In this document: positions 42,743-52,806 of the stretch, piece by piece
Numbering within the stretch: position 1 is the first letter of the stretch
Layout: every line of letters starts with the position of its first letter
From: Mesorhizobium norvegicum
GTDB lineage: Bacteria > Pseudomonadota > Alphaproteobacteria > Rhizobiales > Rhizobiaceae
Reading direction: 5' to 3'
Assembly (NCBI RefSeq): GCF_004919685.1
Contig: NZ_SMYZ01000025.1
Coordinates: 62,001 to 126,000, forward strand
DNA: 64,000 bases
Notes under the pieces: model-generated
Seen by the model: the letters and a program-made list of their open reading frames with translations, nothing else
Database searches by the model: none
What the model was told of the DNA's origin: nothing
Program-made: the position numbers and the translations under genes

Positions 42743-44770
42743 ATGAGCCGAATAAGAGTTGCCGTCGACGTCGGAGGAACCTTCACCGACATCTGCATCA
42801 TGGACGAAGACAGCGGCGCGATCCGCATCGAAAAGACAGCCTCCACGCCTGACGATCCCATGCAGGCCATCATGAATGGCGTGGAGCAGGGCCGCATCGA
42901 TCTTTCCCAGGTGACGATGTTCTCTCACGGTACGACGGTCGCCACCAATGCGTTGATCACCCGCCGCCTGCCACGCACCGCAATGGTCTGCACCGAGGGT
43001 TTCCGCGACGTTGTCGAGATCCGTCGCGCCAACAAGGAAGACCTCTGGGACACCTACAAGGATGTCGCCAAGCCCTATATCCCGCGCCGCGATCGGCTGA
43101 CCGTCCGGGAACGGGTCAGTGCCGAGGGCACGATCCTGGAAGCGCTGGACGAAGAGGCTGCGCGCCGCGTCGCGGACATTCTCAAGAAACGACAGGTCAA
43201 GTCCATCGCCGTCTGCTTCATGAACTCCTATGTCAACGGCGCCAACGAGCGCCGCATGCGTGAGATCCTGAAAGAGGCCATGCCGGATCTGCCGGTCTCG
43301 ATTTCGTCGGAGGTCATGCCGGAAATCTTCGAGCACGAACGTTTTTCCACCACCATGGCAAACGCGGTCTGCGCGCCGGTCGTCGTCGACTACGTGTCGC
43401 GTCTCGGAGAAAAGCTTGCCGCCGCCGGATACAAGCGAGATCTCCTGTTGCTGCACAGCGGTGGCGGGGTCATGACACCCGCGAGCGTCAAGGATTTTTC
43501 AGCCCGGCTCGCAGGATCGGGCATCGCTGCCGGTGCGATTGCAAGCCGTTTCATCGGAAATCTCTGTGGCTTCCCGAACTCGATCGGCTTCGATATGGGC
43601 GGCACCAGCACCGACGTCTCGCTCGCATGGAACGGGGAGTCGCGCATCACGAAAGACTGGTACATCGAATTCGGATATCCGATCCGCTTCCCCTCCATCG
43701 AGGTGCTGACCATCGGTGCGGGTGGCGGGTCGTTGGCATGGCAGGACGAAGGCGGCAGCTTGCGCAACGGACCGCAGTCCGCCGGCGCCTTTCCAGGCCC
43801 GGCCTGCTACAAGAATGGCAACCGCACCGCCACCAACACCGATGCCAATGTCGTGCTCGGCCGTCTCGGCACCAGCCTTGCGGGCGGCAAGATTACGCTC
43901 GACCCCGCCTTGGCCGCCCAGGCGGTGCAGGAGACAGTGGCGGCACCCTTCGGCATGGAACTCCACCAGGCGGCCGAGGCGATCATCGCCGTCGCCAACG
44001 CCAATATGGGCAATGCCGTCCGGCTTCTCTCCATCAGCCGAGGCTATGACCCGCGCGACTTTGCACTCGTCGCATTCGGCGGTGCAGGCGCATTGCACGG
44101 AGCGGCCGTGGCGAAGGAACTTTCGATTCCAACCGTGATTGTGCCGCCCAATCCGGGCGTCACCTCCGCGCTCGGCTGCCTTCTCGTCGACGTGCAGCAC
44201 GATTTCTCCGAAAGCTTCATGGCCGATGCTTCGACTGTCTCGCCTGCCGAGATGCAGACAGCCTTTGTTCAAATGGAAAAACAGGCCGTTGAGCGTCTGG
44301 CCCATGAGGGCGTGGCGCAGGAAGACATGGCGCTGCAGCGCACGGTCGAGATGATGTACCAGGGCCAGTGGCGCTCGCTTGCCGTGTCGGCGCCGGCGCA
44401 GATCGAGAGCATCTGCTCGCTGATCGAGGCGTTCCACAACGAGCACGAACGCGAGTTCAACTACCGCCGCGAAGAGGCGCCGGTGTCGATCTTCCGCATC
44501 GCAGTCAAGGCGATCGGCATCGTCCCGAAAGCCGAGATACCGCGGCACGAAGTCTCGCCGCATGAGCCACAGCCCGCCGGCCGCCGCAGTGTCTGGTTCG
44601 AGGGCGTATCTCATGATGCAGCCGTGTATGAGCGTGACCAATTCAGCGCCGGCGCTGCCTTCACCGGGCCTGCCATTGTCGAACAGTTCGATTCCACCAC
44701 CGTGGTTCCGCCGGGAATGAGCGCGACCGTCGATGGCTTCCTGAACATCATCATCGTTACGAAAGGCTGA
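42743..44770 (+). CDS. hyuA: Hydantoinase/oxoprolinase subunit A (HyuA family)
   Basis: A 675-aa protein with the actin-like ATPase opening VAVDVGGTFTDICIMDED, the HGTTVATNALITRR motif near residue 62, and IGFDMGGTSTDVSL about 280. It belongs to the N-methylhydantoinase A / 5-oxoprolinase / acetone carboxylase beta family, which uses ATP to activate a cyclic amide or a ketone. It is paired with hyuB 3 bp downstream. Substrate class (hydantoin, oxoproline, other lactam) is inferred from the lactamase and hydroxylase genes that follow. Confidence 0.93.
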   Translation: MSRIRVAVDVGGTFTDICIMDEDSGAIRIEKTASTPDDPMQAIMNGVEQGRIDLSQVTMFSHGTTVATNALITRRLPRTAMVCTEGFRDVVEIRRANKEDLWDTYKDVAKPYIPRRDRLTVRERVSAEGTILEALDEEAARRVADILKKRQVKSIAVCFMNSYVNGANERRMREILKEAMPDLPVSISSEVMPEIFEHERFSTTMANAVCAPVVVDYVSRLGEKLAAAGYKRDLLLLHSGGGVMTPASVKDFSARLAGSGIAAGAIASRFIGNLCGFPNSIGFDMGGTSTDVSLAWNGESRITKDWYIEFGYPIRFPSIEVLTIGAGGGSLAWQDEGGSLRNGPQSAGAFPGPACYKNGNRTATNTDANVVLGRLGTSLAGGKITLDPALAAQAVQETVAAPFGMELHQAAEAIIAVANANMGNAVRLLSISRGYDPRDFALVAFGGAGALHGAAVAKELSIPTVIVPPNPGVTSALGCLLVDVQHDFSESFMADASTVSPAEMQTAFVQMEKQAVERLAHEGVAQEDMALQRTVEMMYQGQWRSLAVSAPAQIESICSLIEAFHNEHEREFNYRREEAPVSIFRIAVKAIGIVPKAEIPRHEVSPHEPQPAGRRSVWFEGVSHDAAVYERDQFSAGAAFTGPAIVEQFDSTTVVPPGMSATVDGFLNIIIVTKG

Positions 44771-44773
44771 GAC

Positions 44774-46741
44774 ATGACAAAGCTGATTGAAACGAGCCCT
44801 GGCCTCGATCCGGTAACGTTCGAGGTGCTGAAGAACTCCTTCATCACCACCGTCGACCAGATGGCCGAACAGATGCTTCGCACCTGCTATTCCTTCGTCA
44901 TCTACAACCGAGACTTTTCGAACGCCCTGCACGACGCCGATGGCAACTCCGTCGCCCAGGGCAACTACGACATCGCGGTCCATGTCGGCACACTTCACAA
45001 CACGTGCAAGGAGGTGATCCGGGTCTTCGAAGGCGATATGGCACCCGGCGACGTCTACGCAATCAACGATCCCTATGCCGGCGGTACGCATTTCAGCGAT
45101 GTTCGGCTCGTCCGGCCGATCTTCGACGAAGACAAACTGATCGGCTTCTCCCAGTCGAACGGACACTGGTCGGATCTCGGCGGCTCGGTGCCGGGTTCCT
45201 TCGACGTCACCGCCCGCGACATGTTCCGCGAAGGCTTGCGGATCACGCCGCTGCGCCTTTTCCAGCGCGGCCGCTTCTGCTCCGACGTCGCCAACATGAT
45301 CGCAGCCAACACGCGCGATCCGGCGTCGATCATTGGCGACATCCATTCCCAGGCGCAGGCGACGCAGGCGGCCGAGCGCGAACTGTTGCGGCTGGTCAAG
45401 AAGTACGGGCGCGGCCAGGTCATGCGCGGTATGGAGGAGGTTCAGGACTACGTCGAGCGTGCCGTGCGAAAGCGTCTCGCGGAGCTGCCCGACGGCACTT
45501 GGGAGACGGTCGACTACATCGATCGGGATCTCGGTGCCGGCGAAGGCATGATCCCGATCCGCATCAAGATGACGATCAAGGGCGACACGATCCACTACGA
45601 TTTTACGGGAAGCCATTCGACCATTGCCTCGATGTACAATTCCGCGCCTGGGGCAACCTTCTCGGCCGTGGTCGCCGGTATGAAGACCTTCTTCCCGGAC
45701 CTTCCACTCAACAGCGGGTTTTACCGGATGATCGAGGTGACTGCGCCGAAGAACAGCGTTGTCAGCGCGGAATGGCCGGTGGCGGTGACCGGGTTCCTGA
45801 TGCCGTTCGAAAAGATCATGAACGCGATCTTCGAGATGTGGTCGAAGATCATGCCCGAACGCGCTATCGCCTGCGCCTTCAACCTCGAATATCTGCTGGC
45901 CGGGGGACGGGACGCGCGCAAACCCGAAAAGCCGATCTTCATGTTCTACGAATGGCTGCCCGGCGGCTGGGGCGGGCGCAATGGCAAGGATGGTGCCGAT
46001 GTCACCACTGCCTGCTTCGGAACGGGCTTGATGTCGCAACCGAACGAAGGCAACGAGCGGGTGAACCCGACTCGGACGATCGAGTTCCAGATCAAGCAGG
46101 ATTCAGCCGGTCCCGGCAAATGGCGGGGCGGCGTCGGCGTGCAGAAGACCTCGTTGTTGCTTGAGGCCGAAAATGCCGTCATGTCCTATATTTGCGACCG
46201 CGAGCGCGCGGTCGTCTGGGGTGTCGAAGGAGGCCTGCCGTCGATGCCCCACGGCTTGACCATGAAGCGCGCCGGAGAAGAGACCGAGATCTGGCTCGGC
46301 TCCGTGTTCTCCGATTACTCCGTCCACACAGGCGACCAGTTCGCTCGTCCGACGGCCGGCGGCGGCGGTTTCGGCGATCCACTGGAGCGCGAGCCCCGCA
46401 AGGTGATGGAGGACGTGATCGACGACTACGTTTCTCTGGAGCGCGCCAAGACTGACTACGGCGTGGTGATCCGCGAAATCGACCGCGACCTGTGCCAGTA
46501 CGAAATCGACGAGACGGCAACCGAAGCCTGCCGTGCCGACATCCGGGCGAAACGGAAGGATTGGGCACGTATGGATCCTGAGGAGGTCGCGCGCAAATAC
46601 CGCTCCGGCGAGATCGATACGCTCGATGCGGTTCGGCACTATGCCGTAATCCTCGACTGGGAGACTGGCGAGCTCCTTCCCAAAACCACCGCCCAGTTCC
46701 GTGAGAGCTTTGAGAAGCGGACGGTCGCTCACTGGGCCTGA
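44774..46741 (+). CDS. hyuB: Hydantoinase/oxoprolinase subunit B (HyuB family)
   Basis: A 655-aa HyuB-family protein: LDPVTFEVLKNSFITTVDQM at the start, the DIAVHVGTLHN and INDPYAGGTHFSDV blocks, and a C-terminal GGGGFGDPLERE motif. It forms the catalytic partner of HyuA in ATP-dependent ring opening. At 655 aa it is longer than many HyuB proteins (about 520-590), the extra length being a C-terminal tail after GDPLERE that resembles the tail of the acetone-carboxylase alpha group. GAC separates the two genes. Confidence 0.92.
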   Translation: MTKLIETSPGLDPVTFEVLKNSFITTVDQMAEQMLRTCYSFVIYNRDFSNALHDADGNSVAQGNYDIAVHVGTLHNTCKEVIRVFEGDMAPGDVYAINDPYAGGTHFSDVRLVRPIFDEDKLIGFSQSNGHWSDLGGSVPGSFDVTARDMFREGLRITPLRLFQRGRFCSDVANMIAANTRDPASIIGDIHSQAQATQAAERELLRLVKKYGRGQVMRGMEEVQDYVERAVRKRLAELPDGTWETVDYIDRDLGAGEGMIPIRIKMTIKGDTIHYDFTGSHSTIASMYNSAPGATFSAVVAGMKTFFPDLPLNSGFYRMIEVTAPKNSVVSAEWPVAVTGFLMPFEKIMNAIFEMWSKIMPERAIACAFNLEYLLAGGRDARKPEKPIFMFYEWLPGGWGGRNGKDGADVTTACFGTGLMSQPNEGNERVNPTRTIEFQIKQDSAGPGKWRGGVGVQKTSLLLEAENAVMSYICDRERAVVWGVEGGLPSMPHGLTMKRAGEETEIWLGSVFSDYSVHTGDQFARPTAGGGGFGDPLEREPRKVMEDVIDDYVSLERAKTDYGVVIREIDRDLCQYEIDETATEACRADIRAKRKDWARMDPEEVARKYRSGEIDTLDAVRHYAVILDWETGELLPKTTAQFRESFEKRTVAHWA

Positions 46742-46898
46742 GCGCTAAAGAGCGCGCCGCAAATCTTGCGGGCGCTCGCATGGAGTTATCTGTTTTCTCG
46801 ATACCATATTCAAAGAATTACTATTTCACAGGAGCCTAAAGCTGGAGCAACAATGCTGCAGTGCTGCGAAAGTTGGCTGCTTCCGAGGGGTATGACAG

Positions 46899-47750
46899 AT
46901 GGCACCAAGCGTGGAACGATCGTTCACCGCAGCCAGCACACTTGAAGAGGCAATGGCCGCACGCCGGCAAGGTGCGGCGGTGCTTGCCGGCGGCACCTGG
47001 ATGATGCGTGATCCACTGCGCGGGGTCGACCTTCCCGGGGCGGTGGTCGCACTCCACCGAATACCGGCCTTGTCCAAGGTCGATATCGAACCGGACCATG
47101 TCGTGATCGGCGCAGCCGTTACCCATGCAGTCCTTGGCCGCGCGTTGCACGGTGCAGCGGGCTTCGAAGGCCTGGTTGCCGCGGCGGAGGGTGCGGCCAA
47201 TCCCGGCATCCGAAGGATCGCCACCGTGGGCGGCAACCTTTGTGCCCTCGACTTTGCCGCCGCCGATCTCGCCCCTGCGCTTCTCGTCTGTGAGGCGACA
47301 GTGGAGCTGGAGACGGTCGAAGGCCCAAAACTCCTCGGTATTTCGGATTTCCTCAAAGACAGGCATGCGCTGCTGACCGAAGCGATTGTGACGAGAATTC
47401 ACGTGCGCCGCGATCTTGTCGCAAGTGCTCATATCCGCCTGCCGCTTCGGAAAGCCGGCGACTATCCGGTCGCCATCGTCTCCCTCGCGGTGGACAAGGA
47501 CAAACGATGTCGCATTGCCGTCGGCTCGGTGGAGCCGGTAGCGCGGCGCTGGACGGCGCTCGAACAGGCCATGGCGGCCGGCCCGGCCTCCGCCCTCGAT
47601 CCGGAGCGCACCGCCGAGCTTGCACTGGAGCACAATGATTTTCAGGGCCGCGACGGCAAGGAAGTGGAGGGTTGGTACCGGCGCCAGGTTCTTCCGCCGC
47701 TGGTCAAGCGCGGTGTTGCTGCACTTCTCAAGACCGAAGGCCTGGCATGA
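46899..47750 (+). CDS. Molybdenum hydroxylase FAD-binding subunit (CoxM-like)
   Basis: A 283-aa FAD subunit of the xanthine dehydrogenase family, with the FAD motifs AVLAGGTWMMRDPLRG (residues 29-44) and IRRIATVGGNLC (about 105-116), and a CO_deh_flav_C region at the end. It carries electrons from the iron-sulfur subunit to an acceptor. A 157-bp gap separates it from hyuB; its stop overlaps the next gene by ATGA. Confidence 0.92.
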   Translation: MAPSVERSFTAASTLEEAMAARRQGAAVLAGGTWMMRDPLRGVDLPGAVVALHRIPALSKVDIEPDHVVIGAAVTHAVLGRALHGAAGFEGLVAAAEGAANPGIRRIATVGGNLCALDFAAADLAPALLVCEATVELETVEGPKLLGISDFLKDRHALLTEAIVTRIHVRRDLVASAHIRLPLRKAGDYPVAIVSLAVDKDKRCRIAVGSVEPVARRWTALEQAMAAGPASALDPERTAELALEHNDFQGRDGKEVEGWYRRQVLPPLVKRGVAALLKTEGLA

Positions 47751-48244
47751 CTGTGACATTCCAGCTGAATGGCGAGGACTGCCGCTTTCATGGCGATCCG
47801 ATGACGCCGCTCGTCGACATCTTGCGGCAGGAACGATTCCTGACGGGGACCAAAGCCGTGTGCCGCGAAGGCTTTTGCGGCGCGTGCACGGTGCATGTCG
47901 ACGACGAAGCGGTGCCGTCCTGCCTGAGGCCGGTTGGACTCGTCCAGGGATGCGCGGTGACGACCATCGAGGGATTGAGTTCCGGAAACCAGCCGCTGCA
48001 TCCGCTCCAGGCCGCTTTCGAGGCGGCCGATGCCGTGCAATGCGGCATGTGTTTTCCGGGAATGGTCATGAGCCTTTCGGCTTTCGTGCGTGACAATCCG
48101 CATGCGAGCCGTCCCGAAATCAAAGCCGCGATGGTCGGCAACATATGCCGCTGCACGGGATATGAGCGGATCGTCGACGCCGTGGCCGACTGCCTCGACC
48201 AAGCGCGCAAGGCCGGCCAGTTGGTGGGAGGCATCCATGTCTGA
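47747..48244 (+). CDS. Molybdenum hydroxylase 2Fe-2S subunit (CoxS-like)
   Basis: A 165-aa subunit with two [2Fe-2S] clusters: the plant-ferredoxin type in CREGFCGACTVHV with a distal Cys, and the second in CGMCFPGMVMS with CRCTGYE. It links the molybdenum site to the FAD subunit. Start ATG overlaps the FAD subunit's stop, and its own stop overlaps the large-subunit start by 8 bp. Confidence 0.95.
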   Translation: MTVTFQLNGEDCRFHGDPMTPLVDILRQERFLTGTKAVCREGFCGACTVHVDDEAVPSCLRPVGLVQGCAVTTIEGLSSGNQPLHPLQAAFEAADAVQCGMCFPGMVMSLSAFVRDNPHASRPEIKAAMVGNICRCTGYERIVDAVADCLDQARKAGQLVGGIHV

Positions 48245-50609
48245 GCTGTCCGCCACGGTGATGAATCTTCCGCGCCGCGATGCACAGGACAAGCTGCGCG
48301 GGCGGACGAAATACACCAACGACCGGATTCGCCCCGACATGTTGCATGCCGTGCTGCTGCGGTCGACCGTTCCGGCGGGGCGTATCCGCAAGCTCGATGT
48401 TTCGGCGGCACTTCGCTGTCCTGGTGTGCGCGCGGTGGCGACCGGCGCCGATGCGCCAGGACTCTACGGCATCGGCATTGCCGACCATCCGCTCCTGGCC
48501 ATCGACACGATCCGCTATCACGGCGAGCCAATCGCCGTGATCGCCGCCGAGACGGAGAAGCAGGCGAGGGCGGCACTTGCCGCCATCGTGCTCGAGGTTG
48601 AGCCGCTGGCACCGGTGTTCACCATGGCCGAAGCGCTCCAGCCCGCCGCCCGTCTCGTCCACGAGGGCTGGCGCGGCTATGAGGTGATCACGGAAGGCGG
48701 TGCACGCGCCGGCAACATTGCATGGGAGGCAAAATCCAGTCGCGGCGATGTCGATGCTGCCTTCGCCCGTCCCGATATACGCATCGTCGAGAGCAGCTTC
48801 ACCGTCGGCCGGCAGAGCCATGTACCCTTCGAACCGCGTGTTGCCATCGGCTCCTGGGAGGATGGCCGTGCTCACATCCAGACCTCGACGCAGGTGCCTT
48901 GGACGGTGCGCAACGTCACCGGAAGGGTCATGCAGCTTGCGCCCGGGCGTGTGCGGGTCACCGTACCCCCTGTCGGTGGCGGGTTCGGTCTGAAATTCGA
49001 TGCGTCCATAGAGCCGATCACGGCACTTCTGGCGCGGATGACCGGGCGCACGGTGGTCCTGGAAAACACCCGCCAGGAAGAGATGGCAACCTGCCTCTGT
49101 CGCGAGAATGCGGAAATCCGCATTCGGTCCGCTGTCACCGCCGAAGGATACATTGCCGGGCGCGAGGCGGTCGTGCTGATGGACTGCGGTGCGTATGGCG
49201 GTGAGCAGGTCTTCCTGACGACGATGACGGCGCACACGCTGGGCGGCAATTACAGGGTTGGCGCAACGCGGCTCGTCAGCCGCGCCGTATACACCAACAC
49301 ACCGCCCAACGGCGCTTTCCGGGCTTGCAACGGCGTCTACAACACATTCGCGTTGGAGCGACATACCGACGAAATCTGCGATGCGCTGGGCTTCGACCCA
49401 ATGGAGTTCCGGAAGAAAAATGTCCTTGGAGATGGCGATCTCGGTGCCACGGGCCAGGTTTTCGAGGCCGACGTGCTGGGTCCGATGCTCGATCGTATGG
49501 AGGCGTTGCGTGCCAGTACCGGCACATCGGAAGCGAAGGCCGACGGCAGGCTCTATGGAATTGCGACCACGGTCGGCACATGGTTCGTTTTCGTCGGACC
49601 CTCGGCGGCGACGGTGAATTTGAACGCTGACGGCAGCGCAACGCTGGTCACGTCGGGTGTGGAGATCGGGTCGGGCACGATGGTGCAATCCCTGCCGCAG
49701 ATCGTGGCTGGGCAGCTCGGCCTCGCTCCCGACCAGGTGATCGTGCGCGAAGCCGACACAGATGCCGCCGGTCTCGATGTCGGCGTTGGCGGTGGGCGCA
49801 CCACCGTGTCCATTGGTGCTGCGAGCATCGCCGCCTGTGCAGAGGTGCGGGAGAAGCTGCTGCGGACCGCCGGCGAGATGCTCCAGACCCGACCGGAAGA
49901 CCTGGTGCTGCGGGAGGGGCGTGTCGAGATCACGGGACGTCCCGGTTCCGGCATGTCGATCCCCGCTGTCGTCGCCCATGCGCAGGCCACCACCGGCCCG
50001 ATCACCGGAAGCGGAGCCTTTACCGCCAGGAACACTCCGGCCATGGCGGGCTGCGCGATGGGGCATTTCATCGATGCGCTCGACATTCCCGTCTTCGTCG
50101 TTCACGAGGCCGAGGTGGCGGTCGACCCCGACACCGGTCATGTCGAGGTGCTGGCCTATCGCGTGGTGCAGGATGTCGGCCGCGCGCTCAACCCGCGCGC
50201 GGTCATGGGCCAGATACAGGGCGGTGTGGTGCAGGGGCTGGGCTATGCGTTGCATGAGGAGGTGACGCTCACCGCCGACGGACGCATCGCGCAGGACGAT
50301 TTCGAGACCTATCGCCTGCCGCTGGCGCAGGACGCGGTTCCGGTCGCCGCCGACCTCTACGAGGGCGCACCGTCGATGGGGCCTCTAGGCACCAAGGGCG
50401 CGGGCGAGGTCCCAATCCTGGCTGTGGGCGCGGCGATCGGCTGTGCGGTGGCGCGCGCCATCGGCAAGCCGGTGCGGCAGCTGCCGCTGACGCCGCCGCG
50501 CGTGCTTCGACTGCTGCACGAGCGCGAACCGCCGCCGGAATTCCCGCACATAGCCCCGGCTGGGCAGCAAACATTCTGGGCTGAGGCAAGCAAACCATGG
50601 TCACCCTGA
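48237..50609 (+). CDS. Molybdenum hydroxylase large (molybdopterin-binding) subunit
   Basis: A 790-aa xanthine-dehydrogenase-family catalytic subunit. It has the a/b hammerhead at about 15-125, the cofactor loop VPPVGGGFGLKFD near 243-255, the GAFRACNG loop near 360, and the catalytic Glu in LGTKGAGEVPIL near the C-terminus. The CO-dehydrogenase loop with Cys (A-Y-R-C-S-F-R) is absent, so it is not a CO dehydrogenase; it should hydroxylate an aromatic N-heterocycle or aldehyde with water as oxygen source. The substrate is probably a precursor of the lactam opened by HyuAB or PxpA. Confidence 0.93.
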   Translation: MSELSATVMNLPRRDAQDKLRGRTKYTNDRIRPDMLHAVLLRSTVPAGRIRKLDVSAALRCPGVRAVATGADAPGLYGIGIADHPLLAIDTIRYHGEPIAVIAAETEKQARAALAAIVLEVEPLAPVFTMAEALQPAARLVHEGWRGYEVITEGGARAGNIAWEAKSSRGDVDAAFARPDIRIVESSFTVGRQSHVPFEPRVAIGSWEDGRAHIQTSTQVPWTVRNVTGRVMQLAPGRVRVTVPPVGGGFGLKFDASIEPITALLARMTGRTVVLENTRQEEMATCLCRENAEIRIRSAVTAEGYIAGREAVVLMDCGAYGGEQVFLTTMTAHTLGGNYRVGATRLVSRAVYTNTPPNGAFRACNGVYNTFALERHTDEICDALGFDPMEFRKKNVLGDGDLGATGQVFEADVLGPMLDRMEALRASTGTSEAKADGRLYGIATTVGTWFVFVGPSAATVNLNADGSATLVTSGVEIGSGTMVQSLPQIVAGQLGLAPDQVIVREADTDAAGLDVGVGGGRTTVSIGAASIAACAEVREKLLRTAGEMLQTRPEDLVLREGRVEITGRPGSGMSIPAVVAHAQATTGPITGSGAFTARNTPAMAGCAMGHFIDALDIPVFVVHEAEVAVDPDTGHVEVLAYRVVQDVGRALNPRAVMGQIQGGVVQGLGYALHEEVTLTADGRIAQDDFETYRLPLAQDAVPVAADLYEGAPSMGPLGTKGAGEVPILAVGAAIGCAVARAIGKPVRQLPLTPPRVLRLLHEREPPPEFPHIAPAGQQTFWAEASKPWSP

Positions 50610-51328
50610 ATTGCGACATGGGGGAAAGTTACGGCAACTGGCGCTTCGGCGACGATGCCGGCATCATGCCTCATATCGATTGCGCCAACATCGCCTGCGG
50701 CTTCCACGCCTCCGATCCATGGACGATGCTGAAGACCGTGCGGCTCGCGCTTTCGCATGGCAAGCAGGTTGGCGCGCATCCCTCCCTTCCCGATCGCGAG
50801 GGGTTCGGCCGGCGCGAAATGAAACTTCAGCCGGAGGAACTGACAGCCGCCTTCCTCTACCAAATCGGTGCGCTGACAGGGATGCTGGCCGCCGAGGGCG
50901 GGCAGCTCAGCCATGTCAAGCCGCACGGCATCATTTACGGCATGGCCGCGAGCGACATAGACACTGCCCGGGCAATTGCCGCGGCGGTCAAGCCGTTCGG
51001 CGTCCCGCTCTTCGGCATGGCGGGAACCTGTCACGAGACGGCAGCAGCCGAACTCGGCGTTGCCTTCGTGGGCGAGTTCTTTCCCGATCTTGCCTACGCT
51101 CCCGGCGGCAGCCTGATCATCCCCCGCGTACAGTCGGCCATCGACCTGACGCTTGCCGAGCACCGCATGGTGGGGGCGCTCACCCGACGCGAACTCGTCA
51201 CGACAGACGGCACGATCCGCCCGGCCGACTTCGACACCGTCTGCATCCACTCCGATCCGCCGAATGCGCGCGACGTCGCCGCGCTGATGCGGCGGATCAT
51301 CGACACCCATTCCGACGGCCTTCCATGA
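50597..51328 (+). CDS. pxpA: 5-oxoprolinase subunit A / LamB-YcsF family (first copy)
   Basis: A 243-aa LamB/YcsF protein: VTLNCDMGESYGNWRFGDDA, DCANIACGFHASDPWTM, and HPSLPDREGFGRREM are family signatures. PxpA works with PxpB and PxpC to cleave 5-oxoproline in an ATP-dependent way; here no pxpBC adjoins it, but a pxpABC set is encoded 8-12 kb downstream. It overlaps the hydroxylase gene end by 13 bp. It may serve a related lactam made by this pathway. Confidence 0.88.
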   Translation: MVTLNCDMGESYGNWRFGDDAGIMPHIDCANIACGFHASDPWTMLKTVRLALSHGKQVGAHPSLPDREGFGRREMKLQPEELTAAFLYQIGALTGMLAAEGGQLSHVKPHGIIYGMAASDIDTARAIAAAVKPFGVPLFGMAGTCHETAAAELGVAFVGEFFPDLAYAPGGSLIIPRVQSAIDLTLAEHRMVGALTRRELVTTDGTIRPADFDTVCIHSDPPNARDVAALMRRIIDTHSDGLP

Positions 51329-51423
51329 TTCATTTTCCCGAATCGTGAAAGCTCCACGCACGGGATCGAGGACTATCTCGAACTCACTGCCCGAACCATT
51401 TCCCCAAGCCGCTGAGGACTTCC

Positions 51424-52806
51424 ATGGATGCGCTTTCCAACTCTCTCGCCGCCGCCGACATCGCGACCTCTATGCACCCCTACACAAACCTGCGTCAGCA
51501 CGAAAAAACCGGGCCGCTGATCATCAGCCGCGGCGACGGCATCCGTGTGTATGACGAGCGCGGTAAGGAATACATCGAAGGGCTCGCCGGGCTCTGGTCG
51601 GTGGCCGTCGGCTTTTCGGAAAAGCGGTTGGCCGACGCTGCCTATCAGCAGATGCTGAAGCTGCCTTACTACCACACCTTCTCCTCCAAGGCGCATGAGC
51701 CGTCCATCCGGCTCGCGGAGAAACTCGTGGAGATGACGCCGGAAAACCTGACGCGTGTCTTCTTCACGTCATCGGGCTCGGAAGCCAACGACACCATCGT
51801 CAAGATGATGTGGTTCATGAACAACGCGCTCGGCCGGCCCAAAAAGAAGAAATTCCTGGCACGGACCAAGGGCTATCACGGCATCACCGTCGCCTCCGGC
51901 AGCCTGACGGGCCTACCGATCAACCATCGCGACTTCGATCTGCCGGCGATTCCCGTTCGCCACCTGACCTGCCCGCACTTCTATCGTTTCGGCATGGAAG
52001 GCGAAGACGAAGCCGCCTTCACGGCGCGTCTGCTCGCCGAGCTGGAAGCGGTGATCGCAGAAGAAGGGGCTGACACCATCGCAGCCTTCATAGGAGAGCC
52101 GCTCATGGCAGCTGGCGGCGTTCTGCCACCGCCGGTCGGGTACTGGGAAGGCGTTGAGAAAATCTGCCGGGCAAATGATATCATTCTGATAGCAGATGAG
52201 GTGATCTGTGGTTTCGGGCGGCTCGGCACGCCCTTTGGCTGTCAGAAATTCAGCTTCACGCCTGATATCATGACGCTTTCCAAGCAGATCACCTCCTCCT
52301 ACATGCCGCTGGCCGCGGTGGTGTTCTCGGAGGCGATCTATCAGGCGATCGCCGACAACACCGCAACGATCGGCAATTTCGGCCACGGCTTCACGGCGTC
52401 GGGTCATCCGGTCGCCACGGCAGTAGGCCTCGAAAACCTCGCTATCTTCGAGGAGCGGGACCTGATCGGAAACGCGGCCCGCCTTGAGACGTCGTTCCAG
52501 GCCGGCATCCGCTCATTCGCCGATCATCCGCTTGTCGGCGAAGCGCGGGGCACCGGCCTCATCGGCGCCGTTGAGCTGGTGGCAGACAAGGCGACGAAAC
52601 GCCCCTTCGCCAAGGTTGGGCGCGCAGGGGCTATCGCAGGAGGGATCGGCCACGAGGAAGGCCTCATCTTCCGCGCCATCGGCGACCAACTCGCGCTCTG
52701 TCCGCCGATGATCTCGACAGAAGACGATGTGAAGGAAATCATGACGCGCATGGGCCGGACGCTTGAGCGCCTGACCGGTGCGGTCGCCAAGGAGGGACTT
52801 GAATGA
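51424..52806 (+). CDS. Class III (omega) aminotransferase
   Basis: A 460-aa PLP enzyme with the phosphate/aldehyde region SSGSEANDT (residues 117-125), Asp258 in ILIADEVICGFGR, and the Schiff-base Lys287 in TLSKQITSSYMP. It fits the aspartate aminotransferase family, class III, whose members convert omega-amines or beta-alanine-type amino acids with pyruvate. It lies 95 bp after pxpA and overlaps the following cupin gene by ATGA. It probably transaminates an amino acid released by ring opening. Confidence 0.92.
   Translation: MDALSNSLAAADIATSMHPYTNLRQHEKTGPLIISRGDGIRVYDERGKEYIEGLAGLWSVAVGFSEKRLADAAYQQMLKLPYYHTFSSKAHEPSIRLAEKLVEMTPENLTRVFFTSSGSEANDTIVKMMWFMNNALGRPKKKKFLARTKGYHGITVASGSLTGLPINHRDFDLPAIPVRHLTCPHFYRFGMEGEDEAAFTARLLAELEAVIAEEGADTIAAFIGEPLMAAGGVLPPPVGYWEGVEKICRANDIILIADEVICGFGRLGTPFGCQKFSFTPDIMTLSKQITSSYMPLAAVVFSEAIYQAIADNTATIGNFGHGFTASGHPVATAVGLENLAIFEERDLIGNAARLETSFQAGIRSFADHPLVGEARGTGLIGAVELVADKATKRPFAKVGRAGAIAGGIGHEEGLIFRAIGDQLALCPPMISTEDDVKEIMTRMGRTLERLTGAVAKEGLE

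Noticed and set aside
48237..50609. Carbon monoxide dehydrogenase large subunit
   Set aside because: The Cys-containing active loop of form I CO dehydrogenase is absent; GAFRACNG is the generic hydroxylase loop.
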